Below, in pieces: positions 1-11,259 of a stretch of 64,000 nucleotides of DNA. How positions within the stretch are numbered: the stretch's first letter is position 1; each line of letters begins with the position of its first letter. The position numbers were made by a program, and so were the translations under genes. The stretch covers positions 1,364,001 to 1,428,000 of the forward strand of contig JAUPSS010000006.1 in the NCBI GenBank assembly GCA_040285825.1. The letters are read 5' to 3'. The stretch is from Eukaryota sp. TZLM1-RC. Lineage: Eukaryota > Metamonada: BaSk clade. Under the pieces are notes generated by a model. It saw nothing but the letters and a program-made list of their open reading frames with translations. It was not told the DNA's origin and made no database searches.

Positions 1-200
1 AGTCTTAATATAGTCTTATTAATATATTTATATATGATTTTTTATAACTAATCATTTAAATAATTACTTTTTCGAAATGAAAAATGTGAAGCACTGTTAT
101 TATGGTGCAAGACAAGTCTGGTTTTTGTTTCCAAACATTGTGATAAGGACAACTACCATGTGAATACAGCAACTTCACAATTATTAGAAGATTTTTGTGG
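1..200. other. Right end of non-coding segment A (partial copy)
   Basis: This matches the last 200 bases of segment A seen whole at 16836-17742, 30897-31811 and 53121-54034. It is very AT-rich and has no open frame worth reporting. It ends just before the first 1.82-kb gene G module, in the same way as the other copies. Confidence 0.8.
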
Positions 201-332
201 GAAAAAAACGTCTGAGTGAATATTTGAGTTTTATCAATTCTATGATTAGTTTTATGATTAACATACCTAATACTTCAGTACTGACAATTTGTTACAAAGG
301 GTCAATGGACTGAGAAGAATTATTTTCCGATT

Positions 333-2135
333 GTGAAGGCTGTTTACATTATCTTGCACAGTGAAGAAACTGTTGAGATAGAGCCTTTGAAAACCAAGTT
401 AGCTGACCTCCCTAGTCTCCTTGATGTGAAGCCTTACCCTTATAAAATTAATCTCATTAGTGCCATGTCCTACTATTTAAATTTCGTACCAGATTTTCGT
501 GTTCATTATCTCTTTGATATAGCCTCGAAAAGATCTATTTGGATGATAGAGTTCTTCGTTAGTGACAAGCGCTTAATGATCAAGAATACAATTCCTATGC
601 TCTACAAAAACCTTATACAAACTTACTTCAGTCGCATTGAAAATAGGCCCGTTCATTTTCGAGACCTTGATAAAAGTCAAAAAGCCCATTTTCTGAAAAA
701 TTTTCCTTCAGTTTTGCCCAAATCAGTTTCGGAGACCCGTGGGTGTGCTGTTTTGTTCAATTCGGAGGAATTCACATCAATATTGCAACAGTATTCTCAT
801 TTTGTTTACAATTTGTTTGCATATCCGTTTGTAACGTATTTTGATACGGCATCTGAGTCGTTATTTAGTACTTATGAAGCACAACTTGTTCAGTTATCAA
901 ATATTAAAGCTGCACTACATGTTTCAGCCAGGGAAGATATCAATTGTGCTCCTAGTCAAGTTTCTCCTATTAATGGTAAACCTTGTTATGTTTATAAGAT
1001 GGATGCAAACTTTAATATGCGTAATTTAATCAAAATTTCATTTTGTCAATTATCAAACCTAATTTTCAATTTGTTAAATACTTACGATCCCATTGTCGAT
1101 TACCGCTTCCCTTTTAAACATGCGGCTCTCAATGGGCCTAATCAACATCTCTCCATCATTAATTTTCAACCTTTCGCCAGCGACGAAGATGCACTTCAAG
1201 CTCTAGAAAATTTTTTTCAAGGAGGTAGGGTACATCCAAGCCGTTTTTCTTATGAATGTGATCATTCAGTTCCAGTACATTCTGGAATGAAAAACATTTG
1301 CCAAGAATTTAGCGACTTATCACCAAAAGGAAAATATGTTACTTGCGTCCAACGGAAATCACCGTGTATTGGACTAACAACTGCTATTTATTTTGCATTA
1401 TCGAAATTAAACAATGTGGTTTGTTATCAATTGGAGAAATTTGTGTCTGATACCCCGGACAAAGTATATGAAAGTCTTATCTATATTAACAGTGTAGTTT
1501 TATTTTGTAAGGATTTGCCGTTGAACAATGTACACAAACTCATGAATACACTTAGCCAGAGACACTTTCAGTTTTTTCATTTGGTGTACATTGGAAACAA
1601 GTGACCGGCCTTGAAAGAAAGGATGTTTCGATACAAAAAATACACGTATGAAATGAATCTTTATAGAGACAATTTTATTTCTACTTTGAACAAACGTTGT
1701 GATCAATTAAACAAAAAACTAGGACGACATGTTGAAAAAGATTTCTTATATATAGGAATTGCATTATTTAAGAAGAATTTTTCCTTAGCTGAGACTACAG
1801 TTAAGAGTTTGCTCGATTCAATGTGGAAGAAACTGAACGATCGAGATAAAGGACTATTTCTATTTTATTGTCTTGTTTCGGTGACTGGGAAATCAGAACA
1901 ATTTCCCCTTGATTTATTCACTTCTGAAAGATTTCATTCTAATTTTGAAAAGTTGCCTTGTTTTAACAGAATTATTCTCCCTGCTGTTGGAGCTGGTACA
2001 GGTCTATTTTGTATAAATAGAACTAAAAAACGTCTGAGTGAATATTTGAGTTTTATCAATTCTATGATTAGTTTTATGATTAACATACCTAATACTTCAG
2101 TACTGACAATTTGTTACAAAGGGTCAATGGACTGA
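333..2135 (+). pseudogene. Gene G type A, N module copy 1 (one nonsense codon)
   Basis: This is the cleanest N module in the window: one reading frame of about 600 codons broken only by TGA at 1602-1604, where most other copies read TTA (Leu). It starts with GTG-AAG-GCT at the place where type B copies have ATG-AAA-GCT, so it has no obvious start codon of its own. A weak P-loop-like motif SPCIGLTT lies near residues 343-350 and a Walker B-like strand VVLFCKD about 45 residues later. After NRT (about 2025) the frame runs into KRLSEYLSFIN and stops at 2135. It is probably a non-functional duplicate. Function is not established; see the entry at 13980 for the full gene architecture. Confidence 0.75.
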
Positions 2136-2154
2136 GAAGAATTATTTTCCGATT

Positions 2155-3958
2155 GTGAAGGCTGTTTACATTATCTTGCACAGTGAAGAAACTGTTGAGA
2201 TAGAGCCTTTGAAAACCAAGTTAGCTGACCTCCCTAGTCTCCTTGATGTGAAGCCTTACCCTTATAAAATTAATCTCATTAGTGCCATGTCCTACTATTT
2301 AAATTTCGTACCAGATTTTCGTGTTCATTATCTCTTTGATATAGCCTCGAAAAGATCTATTTGGATGATAGAGTTCTTCGTTAGTGACAAGCGCTTAATG
2401 ATCAAGAATACAATTCCTATGCTCTACAAAAACCTTATACAAACTTACTTCAGTCGCATTGAAAATAGGCCCGTTCATTTTCGAGACCTTGATAAAAGTC
2501 AAAAAGCCCATTTTCTGAAAAATTTTCCTTCAGTTTTTGCCCAAATCAGTCTCGGAGACCCGTGGGTGTGCTGTTTTGTTCAATTCGGAGGAATTCACAT
2601 CAATATTGCAACAGTATTCTCATTTTGTTTACAATTTGTTTGCATATCCGTTTGTAACGTATTTTGATACGGCATCTGAGTCGTTATTTAGTACTTATGA
2701 AGCACAACTTGTTCAGTTATCAAATATTAAAGCTGCACTACATGTTTCAGCCAGGGAAGATATCAATTGTGCTCCTAGTCAAGTTTCTCCTATTAATGGT
2801 AAACCTTGTTATGTTTATAAGATGGATGCAAACTTTAATATGCGTAATTTAATCAAAATTTCATTTTGTCAATTATCAAACCTAATTTTCAATTTGTTAA
2901 ATACTTACGATCCCATTGTCGATTACCGCTTCCCTTTTAAACATGCGGCTCTCAATGGGCCTAATCAACATCTCTCCATCATTAATTTTCAACCTTTCGC
3001 CAGCGACGAAGATGCACTTCAAGCTCTAGAAAATTTTTTTCAAGGAGGTAGGGTACATCCAAGCCGTTTTTCTTATGAATGTGATCATTCAGTTCCAGTA
3101 CATTCTGGAATGAAAAACATTTGCCAAGAATTTAGCGACTTATCACCAAAAGGAAAATATGTTACTTGCGTCCAACGGAAATCACCGTGTATTGGACTAA
3201 CAACTGCTATTTATTTTGCATTATCGAAATTAAACAATGTGGTTTGTTATCAATTGGAGAAATTTGTGTCTGATACCCCGGACAAAGTATATGAAAGTCT
3301 TATCTATATTAACAGTGTAGTTTTATTTTGTAAGGATTTGCCGTTGAACAATGTACACAAACTCATGAATACACTTAGCCAGAGACACTTTCAGTTTTTT
3401 CATTTGGTGTACATTGGAAACAAGTGACCGGCCTTGAAAGAAAGGATGTTTCGATACAAAAAAATACACGTATGAAATGAATCTTTATAGAGACAATTTT
3501 ATTTCTACTTTGAACAAACGTTGTGATCAATTAAACAAAAAACTAGGACGACATGTTGAAAAGATTTCTTATATATAGGAATTGCATTATTTAAGAAGAA
3601 TTTTTCCTTAGCTGAGACTACAGTTAAGAGTTTGCTCGATTCAATGTGGAAGAAACTGAACGATCGAGATAAAGGACTATTTCTATTTTATTGTCTTGTT
3701 TCGGTGACTGGGAAATCAGAACAATTTCCCCTTGATTTATTCACTTCTGAAAGATTTCATTCTAATTTTGAAAAGTTGCCTTGTTTTAACAGAATTATTC
3801 TCCCTGCTGTTGGAGCTGGTACAGGTCTATTTTGTATAAATAGAACTAAAAAACGTCTGAGTGAATATTTGAGTTTTATCAATTCTATGATTAGTTTTAT
3901 GATTAACATACCTAATACTTCAGTACTGACAATTTGTTACAAAGGGTCAATGGACTGA
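2155..3958 (+). pseudogene. Gene G type A, N module copy 2 (broken)
   Basis: Almost identical to copy 1 and carries the same TGA (3425-3427). The frame is lost near 2533, where a run of four T became five, and resumes as an open stretch 2537-3427. Further length changes occur in A runs near 3465 and 3556. The final part 3632-3958 is open again and ends at the same GSMD-stop as copy 1. The shared nonsense codon shows that copies 1 and 2 are direct duplicates of each other. Confidence 0.72.
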
Positions 3959-3977
3959 GAAGAATTATTTTCCGATT

Positions 3978-5786
3978 GTGAAGGCTGTTTACATTATCTT
4001 GCACAGTGAAGAAACTGTTGAGATAGAGCCTTTGAAAACCAAGTTAGCTGACCTCCCTAGTCTCCTTGATGTGAAGCCTTACCCTTATAAAATTAATCTC
4101 ATTAGTGCCATGTCCTACTATTTAAATTTCGTACCAGATTTTCGTGTTCATTATCTCTTTGATATAGCCTCGAAAAAGATCTATTTGGATGATAGAGTTC
4201 TTCGTTAGTGACAAGCGCTTAATGATCAAGAATACAATTCCTATGCTCTACAAAAACCTTATACAAACTTACTTCAGTCGCATTGAAAATAGGCCCGTTC
4301 ATTTTCGAGACCTTGATAAAAAGTCAAAAAGCCCATTTTCTGAAAAATTTTCCTTCAGTTTTGCCCAAATCAGTCTCGGAGACCCGTGGGTGTGCTGTTT
4401 TGTTCAATTCGGAGGAATTCACATCAATATTGCAACAGTATTCTCATTTTGTTTTACAATTTGTTTGCATATCCGTTTGTAACGTATTTTGATACGGCAT
4501 CTGAGTCGTTATTTAGTACTTATGAAGCACAACTTGTTCAGTTATCAAATATTAAAGCTGCACTACATGTTTCAGCCAGGGAAGATATCAATTGTGCTCC
4601 TAGTCAAGTTTCTCCTATTAATGGTAAACCTTGTTATGTTTATAAGATGGATGCAAACTTTAATATGCGTAATTTAATCAAAATTTCATTTTGTCAATTA
4701 TCAAACCTAATTTTCAATTTGTTAAATACTTACGATCCCATTGTCGATTACCGCTTCCCTTTTAAACATGCGGCTCTCAATGGGCCTAATCAACATCTCT
4801 CCGTCATTAATTTTCAACCTTTCGCCAGCGACGAAGATGCACTTCAAGCTCTAGAAAATTTTTTTCAAGGAGGTAGGGTACATCCAAGCCGTTTTTCTTA
4901 TGAATGTGATCATTCAGTTCCAGTACATTCTGGAATGAAAAACATTTGCCAAGAATTTAGCGACTTATCACCAAAAGGAAAATATGTTACTTGCGTCCAA
5001 CGGAAATCACCGTGTATTGGACTAACAACTGCTATTTATTTTTGCATTATCGAAATTAAACAATGTGGTTTGTTATCAATTGGAGAAATTTGTGTCTGAT
5101 ACCCCCGGACAAAGTATATGAAAGTCTTATCTATATTAACAGTGTAGTTTTATTTTGTAAGGATTTGCCGTTGAACAATGTACACAAACTCATGAATACA
5201 CTTAGCCAGAGACACTTTCAGTTTTTTTCATTTGGTGTACATTGGAAACAAGTTACCGGCCTTGAAAGAAAGGATGTTTCGATACAAAAAAATACACGTA
5301 TGAAATGAATCTTTATAGAGACAATTTTATTTCTACTTTGAACAAACGTTGTGATCAATTAAACAAAAAACTAGGACGACATGTTGAAAAAGATTTCTTA
5401 TATATAGGAATTGCATTATTTAAGAAGAATTTTTCCTTAGCTGAGACTACAGTTAAGAGTTTGCTCGATTCAATGTGGAAGAAACTGAACGATCGAGATA
5501 AAGGACTATTTCTATTTTATTGTCTTGTTTCGGTGACTGGGAAATCAGAACAATTTCCCCTTGATTTATTCACTTCTGAAAGATTTCATTCTAATTTTGA
5601 AAAGTTGCCTTGTTTTAACAGAATTATTCTCCCTGCTGTTGGAGCTGGTACAGGTCTATTTTGTTAAATAGAACTAAAAAACGTCTGAGTGAATATTTGA
5701 GTTTTATCAATTCTATGATTAGTTTTATGATTAACATACCTAATACTTCAGTACTGACAATTTGTTACAAAGGGTCAATGGACTGA
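3978..5786 (+). pseudogene. Gene G type A, N module copy 3 (several frameshifts)
   Basis: The reading frame is cut by an A run near 4174, another near 4318, a T run near 4450, a T run near 5039 and a five-C run near 5102. Unlike copies 1 and 2 it reads TTA, not TGA, at the Leu position (about 5253). The end of the module lacks one base (tgttaaatag instead of tgtataaatag, about 5662-5671), which closes the frame 5305-5667. The same one-base loss is seen at about 33638 in super-unit 3. Confidence 0.72.
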
Positions 5787-5805
5787 GAAGAATTATTTTC
5801 CGATT

Positions 5806-8800
5806 GTGAAGGCTGTTTACATTATCTTGCACAGTGAAGAAACTGTTGAGATAGAGCCTTTGAAAACCAAGTTAGCTGACCTCCCTAGTCTCCTTGATGT
5901 GAAGCCTTACCCTTATAAAATTAATCTCATTAGTGCCATGTCCTACTATTTAAATTTCGTACCAGATTTTCGTGTTCATTATCTCTTTGATATAGCCTCG
6001 AAAAGATCTATTTGGATGATAGAGTTCTTCGTTAGTGACAAGCGCTTAATGATCAAGAATACAATTCCTATGCTCTACAAAAACCTTATACAAACTTACT
6101 TCAGTCGCATTGAAAATAGGCCCGTTCATTTTCGAGACCTTGATAAAAGTCAAAAAGCCCATTTTCTGAAAAATTTTCCTTCAGTTTTGCCCAAATCAGT
6201 CTCGGAGACCCGTGGGTGTGCTGTTTTGTTCAATTCGGAGGAATTCACATCAATATTGCAACAGTATTCTCATTTTGTTTACAATTTGTTTGCATATCCG
6301 TTTGTAACGTATTTTGATACGGCATCTGAGTCGTTATTTAGTACTTATGAAGCACAACTTGTTCAGTTATCAAATATTAAAGCTGCACTACATGTTTCAG
6401 CCAGGGAAGATATCAATTGTGCTCCTAGTCAAGTTTCTCCTATTAATGGTAAACCTTGTTATGTTTATAAGATGGATGCAAACTTTAATATGCGTAATTT
6501 AATCAAAATTTCATTTTGTCAATTATCAAACCTAATTTTCAATTTGTTAAATACTTACGATCCCATTGTCGATTACCGCTTCCCTTTTAAACATGCGGCT
6601 CTCAATGGGCCTAATCAACATCTCTCTGTCATTAATTTTCAACCTTTCGTCAGCGACGAAGATGCACTTCAAGCTCTAGAAATTTTTTTTCAAGGAGGTA
6701 GGGTACATCCAAGCCGTTTTTCTTATGAATGTGATCATTCAGTTCCAGTACATTCTGGAATGAAAAACATTTGCCAAGAATTTAGCGACTTATCACCAAA
6801 AGGAAAATATGTTACTTGCGTCCAACGGAAATCACCGTGTATTGGACTAACAACTGCTATTTATTTTGCATTATCGAAATTAAACAATGTGGTTTGTTAT
6901 CAATTGGAGAAATTTGTGTCTGATACCCCGGACAAAGTATATGAAAGTCTTATCTATATTAACAGTGTAGTTCTATTTTGTAAGGATTTGCCGTTGAACA
7001 ATGTACACAAACTCATGAATACACTTAGCCAGAGACACTTTGAGTTTTTTCATTTGGTGTACATTGGAAACAAGTTACCGGCCTTGAAAGAAAGGATGTT
7101 TCGATACAAAAAATACACGTATGAAATGAATCTTTATAGAGACAATTTTATTTCTACTTTGAACAAACGTTGTGATCAATTAAACAAAAACTAGGACGAC
7201 ATGTTGAAAAGATTTCTTATATATAGGAATTGCATTATTTAAGAAGAATTTTTCCTTAGCTGAGACTACAGTTAAGAGTTTGCTCGATTCAATGTGGAAG
7301 AAACTGAACGATCGAGATAAAGGACTATTTCTATTTTATTGTCTTGTTTCGGTGACTGGGAAATCAGAACAATTTCCCCTTGATTTATTCACTTCTGAAA
7401 GATTTCATTCTAATTTTGAAAAGTTGCCTTGTTTTAACAGAATTATTCTCCCTGCTGTTGGAGCTGGTACAGGTCTATTTTGTATAAATAGAACTGTTGC
7501 TGAAATAATTTGTTCTTCTTCAACCAACTCTGGCGAATCAACTATTATGAATGCTTTTCGTCTTCTTTGGGATTCTGGAAGCGAAGCATGGTTTCATTCT
7601 GTTTTTATAAAGGTTATTCGCAAGTTATTTCTTAATCGAAGAGGTAAAATTAAAATTCAACCAAAAGATGCTTTTGATCTCTATTTTTTTAATCCGATGT
7701 ACTAGCGAAAATCTTCCTTCAGAATTATTATATAGTCAGCTTCAATGTTCGTTTTTGAAAATTTGTGCAAAGAGGGATTCGAAGTTGAAAAACTTATAGA
7801 TGAAGCCATTTGTATTTTTTTAACAACAGTGGCAAAATTGTTGAAAAATTTGGAGATTACGATGTGCCTGAAGGTTTTGTTAAAGAACGTCAAATTTCTC
7901 AGTTCTTCACTATTCTAGGGGATACATTCCGTTATTTTGCTCAAAATTTGCATTCCAGGAGAGCACACTGTTTGGATCTCTCGTTGATTTCCTATCAACA
8001 GGCATTGGCTGAGGATTCCGGGTCTACTTTTGCAGCGCATGGATTTTTATTGACATATTGTTGTTGTTATTTTTCGGGTAGAAATGATTTGGCTAACTGT
8101 TTTTCCACCAGCGAGTATCTCACACATGAGTTATTTATTTCTTTAGTTGAAAAATCCCCAGATTCCGTCCTTCAATTTGATTCATGGTTTACGAGTATGG
8201 GAGAATTTTTGCTGTCTCACAGTTTTGAAGCATTGTCTGATGATGAGCAACTAGCAGTTGGTAGAATATGGTCTTTTTTCTTCATAAGTAAGATGTTATC
8301 TTTTGACGATCGAAATTTGGTTTGGGATAATGATACTGTTGCTGAGTATATCAAAATTCCTCAATCGCGACTATTGTTGCAACATGATGAAGATGATGAT
8401 AATTCAGATTGTTTTACATTGGCAACTGTTGTGGAGAAAGACCACCGAAATCTATCTTTAGAGGCAGCTACTCTGTTTCTTTACGGTGAAACTGATTGTG
8501 AATCTGTATTTAATAATTTGGAAGATGTTTTTCACTAGTAGTAGTAGTAAAAACTGTACACTAACTACAATGCTCCAATTATATTTTTAAGCCTGATTTA
8601 TTCCGATCCAAGAATTTCAACATTGTTCTTATTGATGACCAATTTATAAATCAACAATCCTGTTATCTTGAACTAAGAGATTCCAAATATAGGCTGTGTA
8701 AGGCACAGCAGGATTCTTACATGTTCATGCCAGCTGCGTTGACCAAAGACAGTGTAGGCAGCATGAATGTGAGAACTCTATCAAATGACCAATTGCCCGT

Positions 8801-8883
8801 CACAGTATTTTTGTGATTCAAATGCTATTATTATTTTCTCCAAAAATAAACCCTACCTTAAAATTTCACCAAAAACCCTGTGA
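5806..8883 (+). pseudogene. Gene G type A, copy with complete 3' half (super-unit 1)
   Basis: This copy joins the N module to the C-terminal half. The first frame, 5806-7194, is 462 codons long and includes the leucine codon TTA where copies 1 and 2 have TGA. It breaks at an A run near 7185. The open stretches 7280-7705, 7810-8538 and the last part to TGA 8881-8883 carry the rest. The P-loop-like SPCIGLTT is near residues 343-350, Walker B-like VVLFCKD near 388-394, and an acidic patch HDEDDDNSD near 8383. A T run at 8526-8531 shifts the frame and gives a false stop (TAG) before a TSSSSK stretch; in super-unit 5 the run is one T shorter and the frame stays open. No domain of known function is recognised in the C-terminal half. 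Confidence 0.78.
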
Positions 8884-9059
8884 TTGTTTTATTAAGGTAG
8901 ATGAGTCTATTTAAAAAGCTTAGTTTTTGTTTATATTTGAAAAACCCTGCTGTTTTCACAACTTCCACAATGTTTCAGAACATATGCATGAACCATTGCG
9001 AATGAGTTTTCATCGGTTACCTTATCTTATATTTGTTGTTATATGTTATAGACTATTTT

Positions 9060-9300
9060 ATTTTTTTGCATAAATATGTTTTGAACATTCCTATTGATCA
9101 ATTATCACTAAAAAGTGTATTCAAATTCACCACAGCTCACTTTGCATCATGCTCTGAATTGTTCGGAATTGATAACTGATTGTTCTTCATAACATGATGC
9201 TGTTAGAGGCACTGTGTTCAATATGGCATGAACTGCCTGAATCTGGTGTATTAAAGAGCCTCTGGTGAAAGATGAACTGTCATTGAATATTTTTAGTTGA
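9060..9300 (+). pseudogene. Degenerate RLE (endonuclease tail) relic, + strand, super-unit 1
   Basis: Read as DNA, this stretch aligns over roughly 240 bases with the reverse complement of about 11760-12000, the RLE part of the - strand retroelement fragment. Both share the order: AT-rich start, TCACTTTG.GCCATGCTCTGAATTGTT-like core (here with substitutions), CTTCAT.ACATGAT, and a block encoding KEPL. Stops break every frame, so it is an old inactive copy. It forms one arm of an inverted repeat with the - strand fragment. The preceding 8884-9059 shows no gene. Confidence 0.6.
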
Positions 9301-9380
9301 TGACAGGGGTGATATATAATGCGATAGGGTTGCGGACTCTAAAGCTGCTGTTGACGTTGTCTTCTGTAATGTGCCAAATG

Positions 9381-9524
9381 AGAATTAGTTTTTTTGTCAA
9401 TTTGAATTTTTATTAAGTGTTGTAGTTCAATAAAACAATTCAATTATGTAAGGAGGTTGAAACAATTTTTCTTCTTATTGTTACAAATATTTGTTGCGAA
9501 ACTCTTTTTGAGGAAATTCAGCAA
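9381..9524 (+). repeat. Direct repeat D, super-unit 1
   Basis: About 140 bases that recur in the same orientation at 12971-13116 (D'). Shared blocks are AGAATTAGTTTTTTTGTCAATTT, AAGTGTTGTAGTT, ATTCAATTATGT and GGAGGTTGAAACAATTTTT, followed by GAAACTCTTTT. The two copies flank the RT and RLE fragments. Function unknown. Confidence 0.75.
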
Positions 9525-10011
9525 TTGACACATGGTTATAAAACACGAGATCACAATCCAAGGAATAAATTGGATTTGTTGAGTTGGCATTCATCTTAAT
9601 GAATGTTTAGTGGAATTACTTCTTATTAATTAATACTAAGTAATATTTTTTTGTAGTTTCCATTTTACAGGATTATAAAGATTGACTGGAGTTTGCTCAG
9701 TTGGGTTTTTTTCTGTAGTTATAAAAACATAATTCATTTTGAGTCAAAATCAAAAATATTTCTTGTATTTCAGTACCCAGACTTAATAGCACTCAATTTA
9801 TTGAACCAACATTCCCTGTGTTTTTTTGAAATGAACTGAGGAGAGAATGAAACACAAATTTCAAATTATGAGCCATTTTGATAGAGCATCAGCACTTGAA
9901 TGAGTAAATCGTATATGTGTAATTACGGGTAATGTTGCTTTCTAAATAATTATTTTTAAATGAATTAACGTTTAAAGATTACGGTTAACTTTATAGAACA
10001 TCTTCAATTTA
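9525..10011. other. Spacer between D and the RT fragment, super-unit 1
   Basis: No coding frame is supported. A perfect 7-bp inverted repeat with a 4-base loop lies at 9588-9605 (CATTCAT ctta ATGAATG). The last few codons before 10012 are open back to a TAG near 9994, so the RT fragment may start slightly upstream of its first recognisable motif. Confidence 0.6.
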
Positions 10012-10635
10012 GATTTTAAGAATGCTTTCAATTCTGTATCTCGTTCTTCCATTTTACCTTTGCTGCAAAAGCATTTTCCTGAAGTTGAGCCTTTTTTTCT
10101 ATTCATTTTATGGAAAATCATCCACATTGGTCTATGAAAACTTTGACCTGTTTTCGTCTTCAGGTGTTAAACAAGGTGATCCACTTGGTCCTTTTTTTCT
10201 TTTTGTCTGGCAATTCATCCATTAATGTGCGAATTGAAAGAAAAATTCCCAGAAATAGATATTGTAGCATATATGGATGACATTTCTGTAATTTTAACGC
10301 CGAAAAAAAGAAGATAAAAAAATATGAAGAACCTTTGGCACAGTTAGGTAGAGTGGAACATGTGAAATATCAGTTTGTGCCGTTTGCAATTTCTCTTTTT
10401 GGCAATATTGGACCTTCAGGGTTGCACTTTTTGAAAATTTCAAAAAGTGTTACTGAATAGGTCTGGTAAAACAATGAACTCCACTTTCTGGATAAATAGA
10501 ATTGTTTTCTGCATTTTCAAGTCTATTCCAACATTGATTTCAAAGGCGCTTTTAGCTATTGGTGTAGAATATGAACGTAATGCTGTGAGTAGGTTCAGTA
10601 ATAGTGACGCTTGTTTGGAGGATATTGAATTCTAG
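10012..10635 (+). pseudogene. Reverse transcriptase palm fragment, super-unit 1
   Basis: The fragment has three ordered RT motifs: DFKNAFNSVSR at the start (motif A, first catalytic Asp), GVKQGDPLGP about 50 codons later (motif B) and AYMDDISVI about 35 codons after that (motif C, the catalytic Asp pair). The QGDPLGP form is typical of RLE-bearing non-LTR retrotransposons. About 115 codons follow motif C, with a GLHFF..FKK stretch that may be the region after motif C, and end in TAG at 10633-10635. T-run changes break the frame near 10200 and 10307, and no N-terminal RT region or zinc fingers are present. It is a truncated relic, not an active enzyme. Confidence 0.8.
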
Positions 10636-11209
10636 ATGGTTTTTTTATCTCAATAATTATTCCAGTTTTTAAAAATAAATTAAAGTATTATAAAATTTTT
10701 TTTATAGAACTATTTACAATAATTAATCACAAATTGATATCAATACATTCCCTCTACCACGATACTGAAAGTTTTTGTTTTTTTGAACTGGGTCCATCCA
10801 AACAGTGATCAGTTGGTGATACAATTTTGTTATGGTTTTTGTGCTGTTGCCAGCATAAATTTTGCTTATTAAAAAGACGGCTTAACCTCAAGGAAATTGT
10901 GTAAATTTTTTTATTAATTGAGAAACAGAATTATGTATATGGGTTGATGAAAAATTCTTCCAGTATTTCCTCAAATGAGATATTTTTGTTCAATAAGTAC
11001 TGTGCAAATACTGTAATAAATATGAATATAATATACTATATATAATAATTATATTGTGCAACCTTGCCAATCCAAATGTCTTTAATATAAAGTCTTGGAT
11101 CATTTGTTTTAAGCTTATTTATTGAACTCAATCAATCAACCTGTGTCGTCTAGTATGGGAAATATATGGTTTTGAATGCTCAATACAAAAACGACTGATC
11201 AGAAAAATC
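10636..11209. other. AT-rich spacer, super-unit 1
   Basis: No gene is seen. It holds a perfect 12-bp palindrome ATTGATATCAAT (10733-10744) and an almost pure AT block near 11020-11055. At 11210 begins a 59-base block (gaatgtacgaccactttct...) that recurs on the same strand at 13297-13355. Confidence 0.55.
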
Positions 11210-11259
11210 GAATGTACGACCACTTTCTTTTGAGAAGATTTCCTAAATCATTTGAAAAA

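Larger units (their letters stand above)
202..7495 (+). repeat. Four tandem 1.82-kb modules of the gene G N-terminal half
   Basis: Unit borders lie at about 202, 2025, 3848 and 5676, and the fourth unit runs to 7495. Unit lengths are about 1823, 1823, 1828 and 1820 bases. Each unit starts with a stretch encoding KRLSEYLSFIN, then the GTG-started N module, and ends at a codon series reading NRT. In the first three units NRT is joined to the next KRLSEY; in the fourth it is followed by VAEIICSS and the rest of the gene. The same NRT/KRLSEY joint recurs at 19586, 33652 and 43920, so one duplication event was later spread through the array. Confidence 0.9.

Noticed and set aside
841-1029. A 62-codon frame that recurs at 2664, 4489, 6314, 20226 and other places
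   Set aside because: It is an alternative frame inside the gene G N module; it recurs only because the module does, and its sequence shows no independent constraint.
1602-1604. Reassigned TGA (alternative genetic code)
   Set aside because: The other modules have TTA at this codon, and TGA, TAA and TAG all serve as plausible ends elsewhere (8881, 41760, 10633).
1500-1706. Antisense frames of 60-75 codons opposite the gene G N module (also near 15360, 19035, 29411 and 55329)
   Set aside because: They lie wholly opposite the better supported + strand frame and repeat with it.
8526-8540. Programmed ribosomal frameshift at the T run before TSSSSK
   Set aside because: Run length differs between copies, no downstream structure is evident, and dozens of similar run changes occur all over the array.
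5806-8883. Spliceosomal introns as the cause of the frame breaks
   Set aside because: Breaks coincide with A or T runs and shift the frame by one or two bases without missing or extra coding sequence; other copies are open across the same places.
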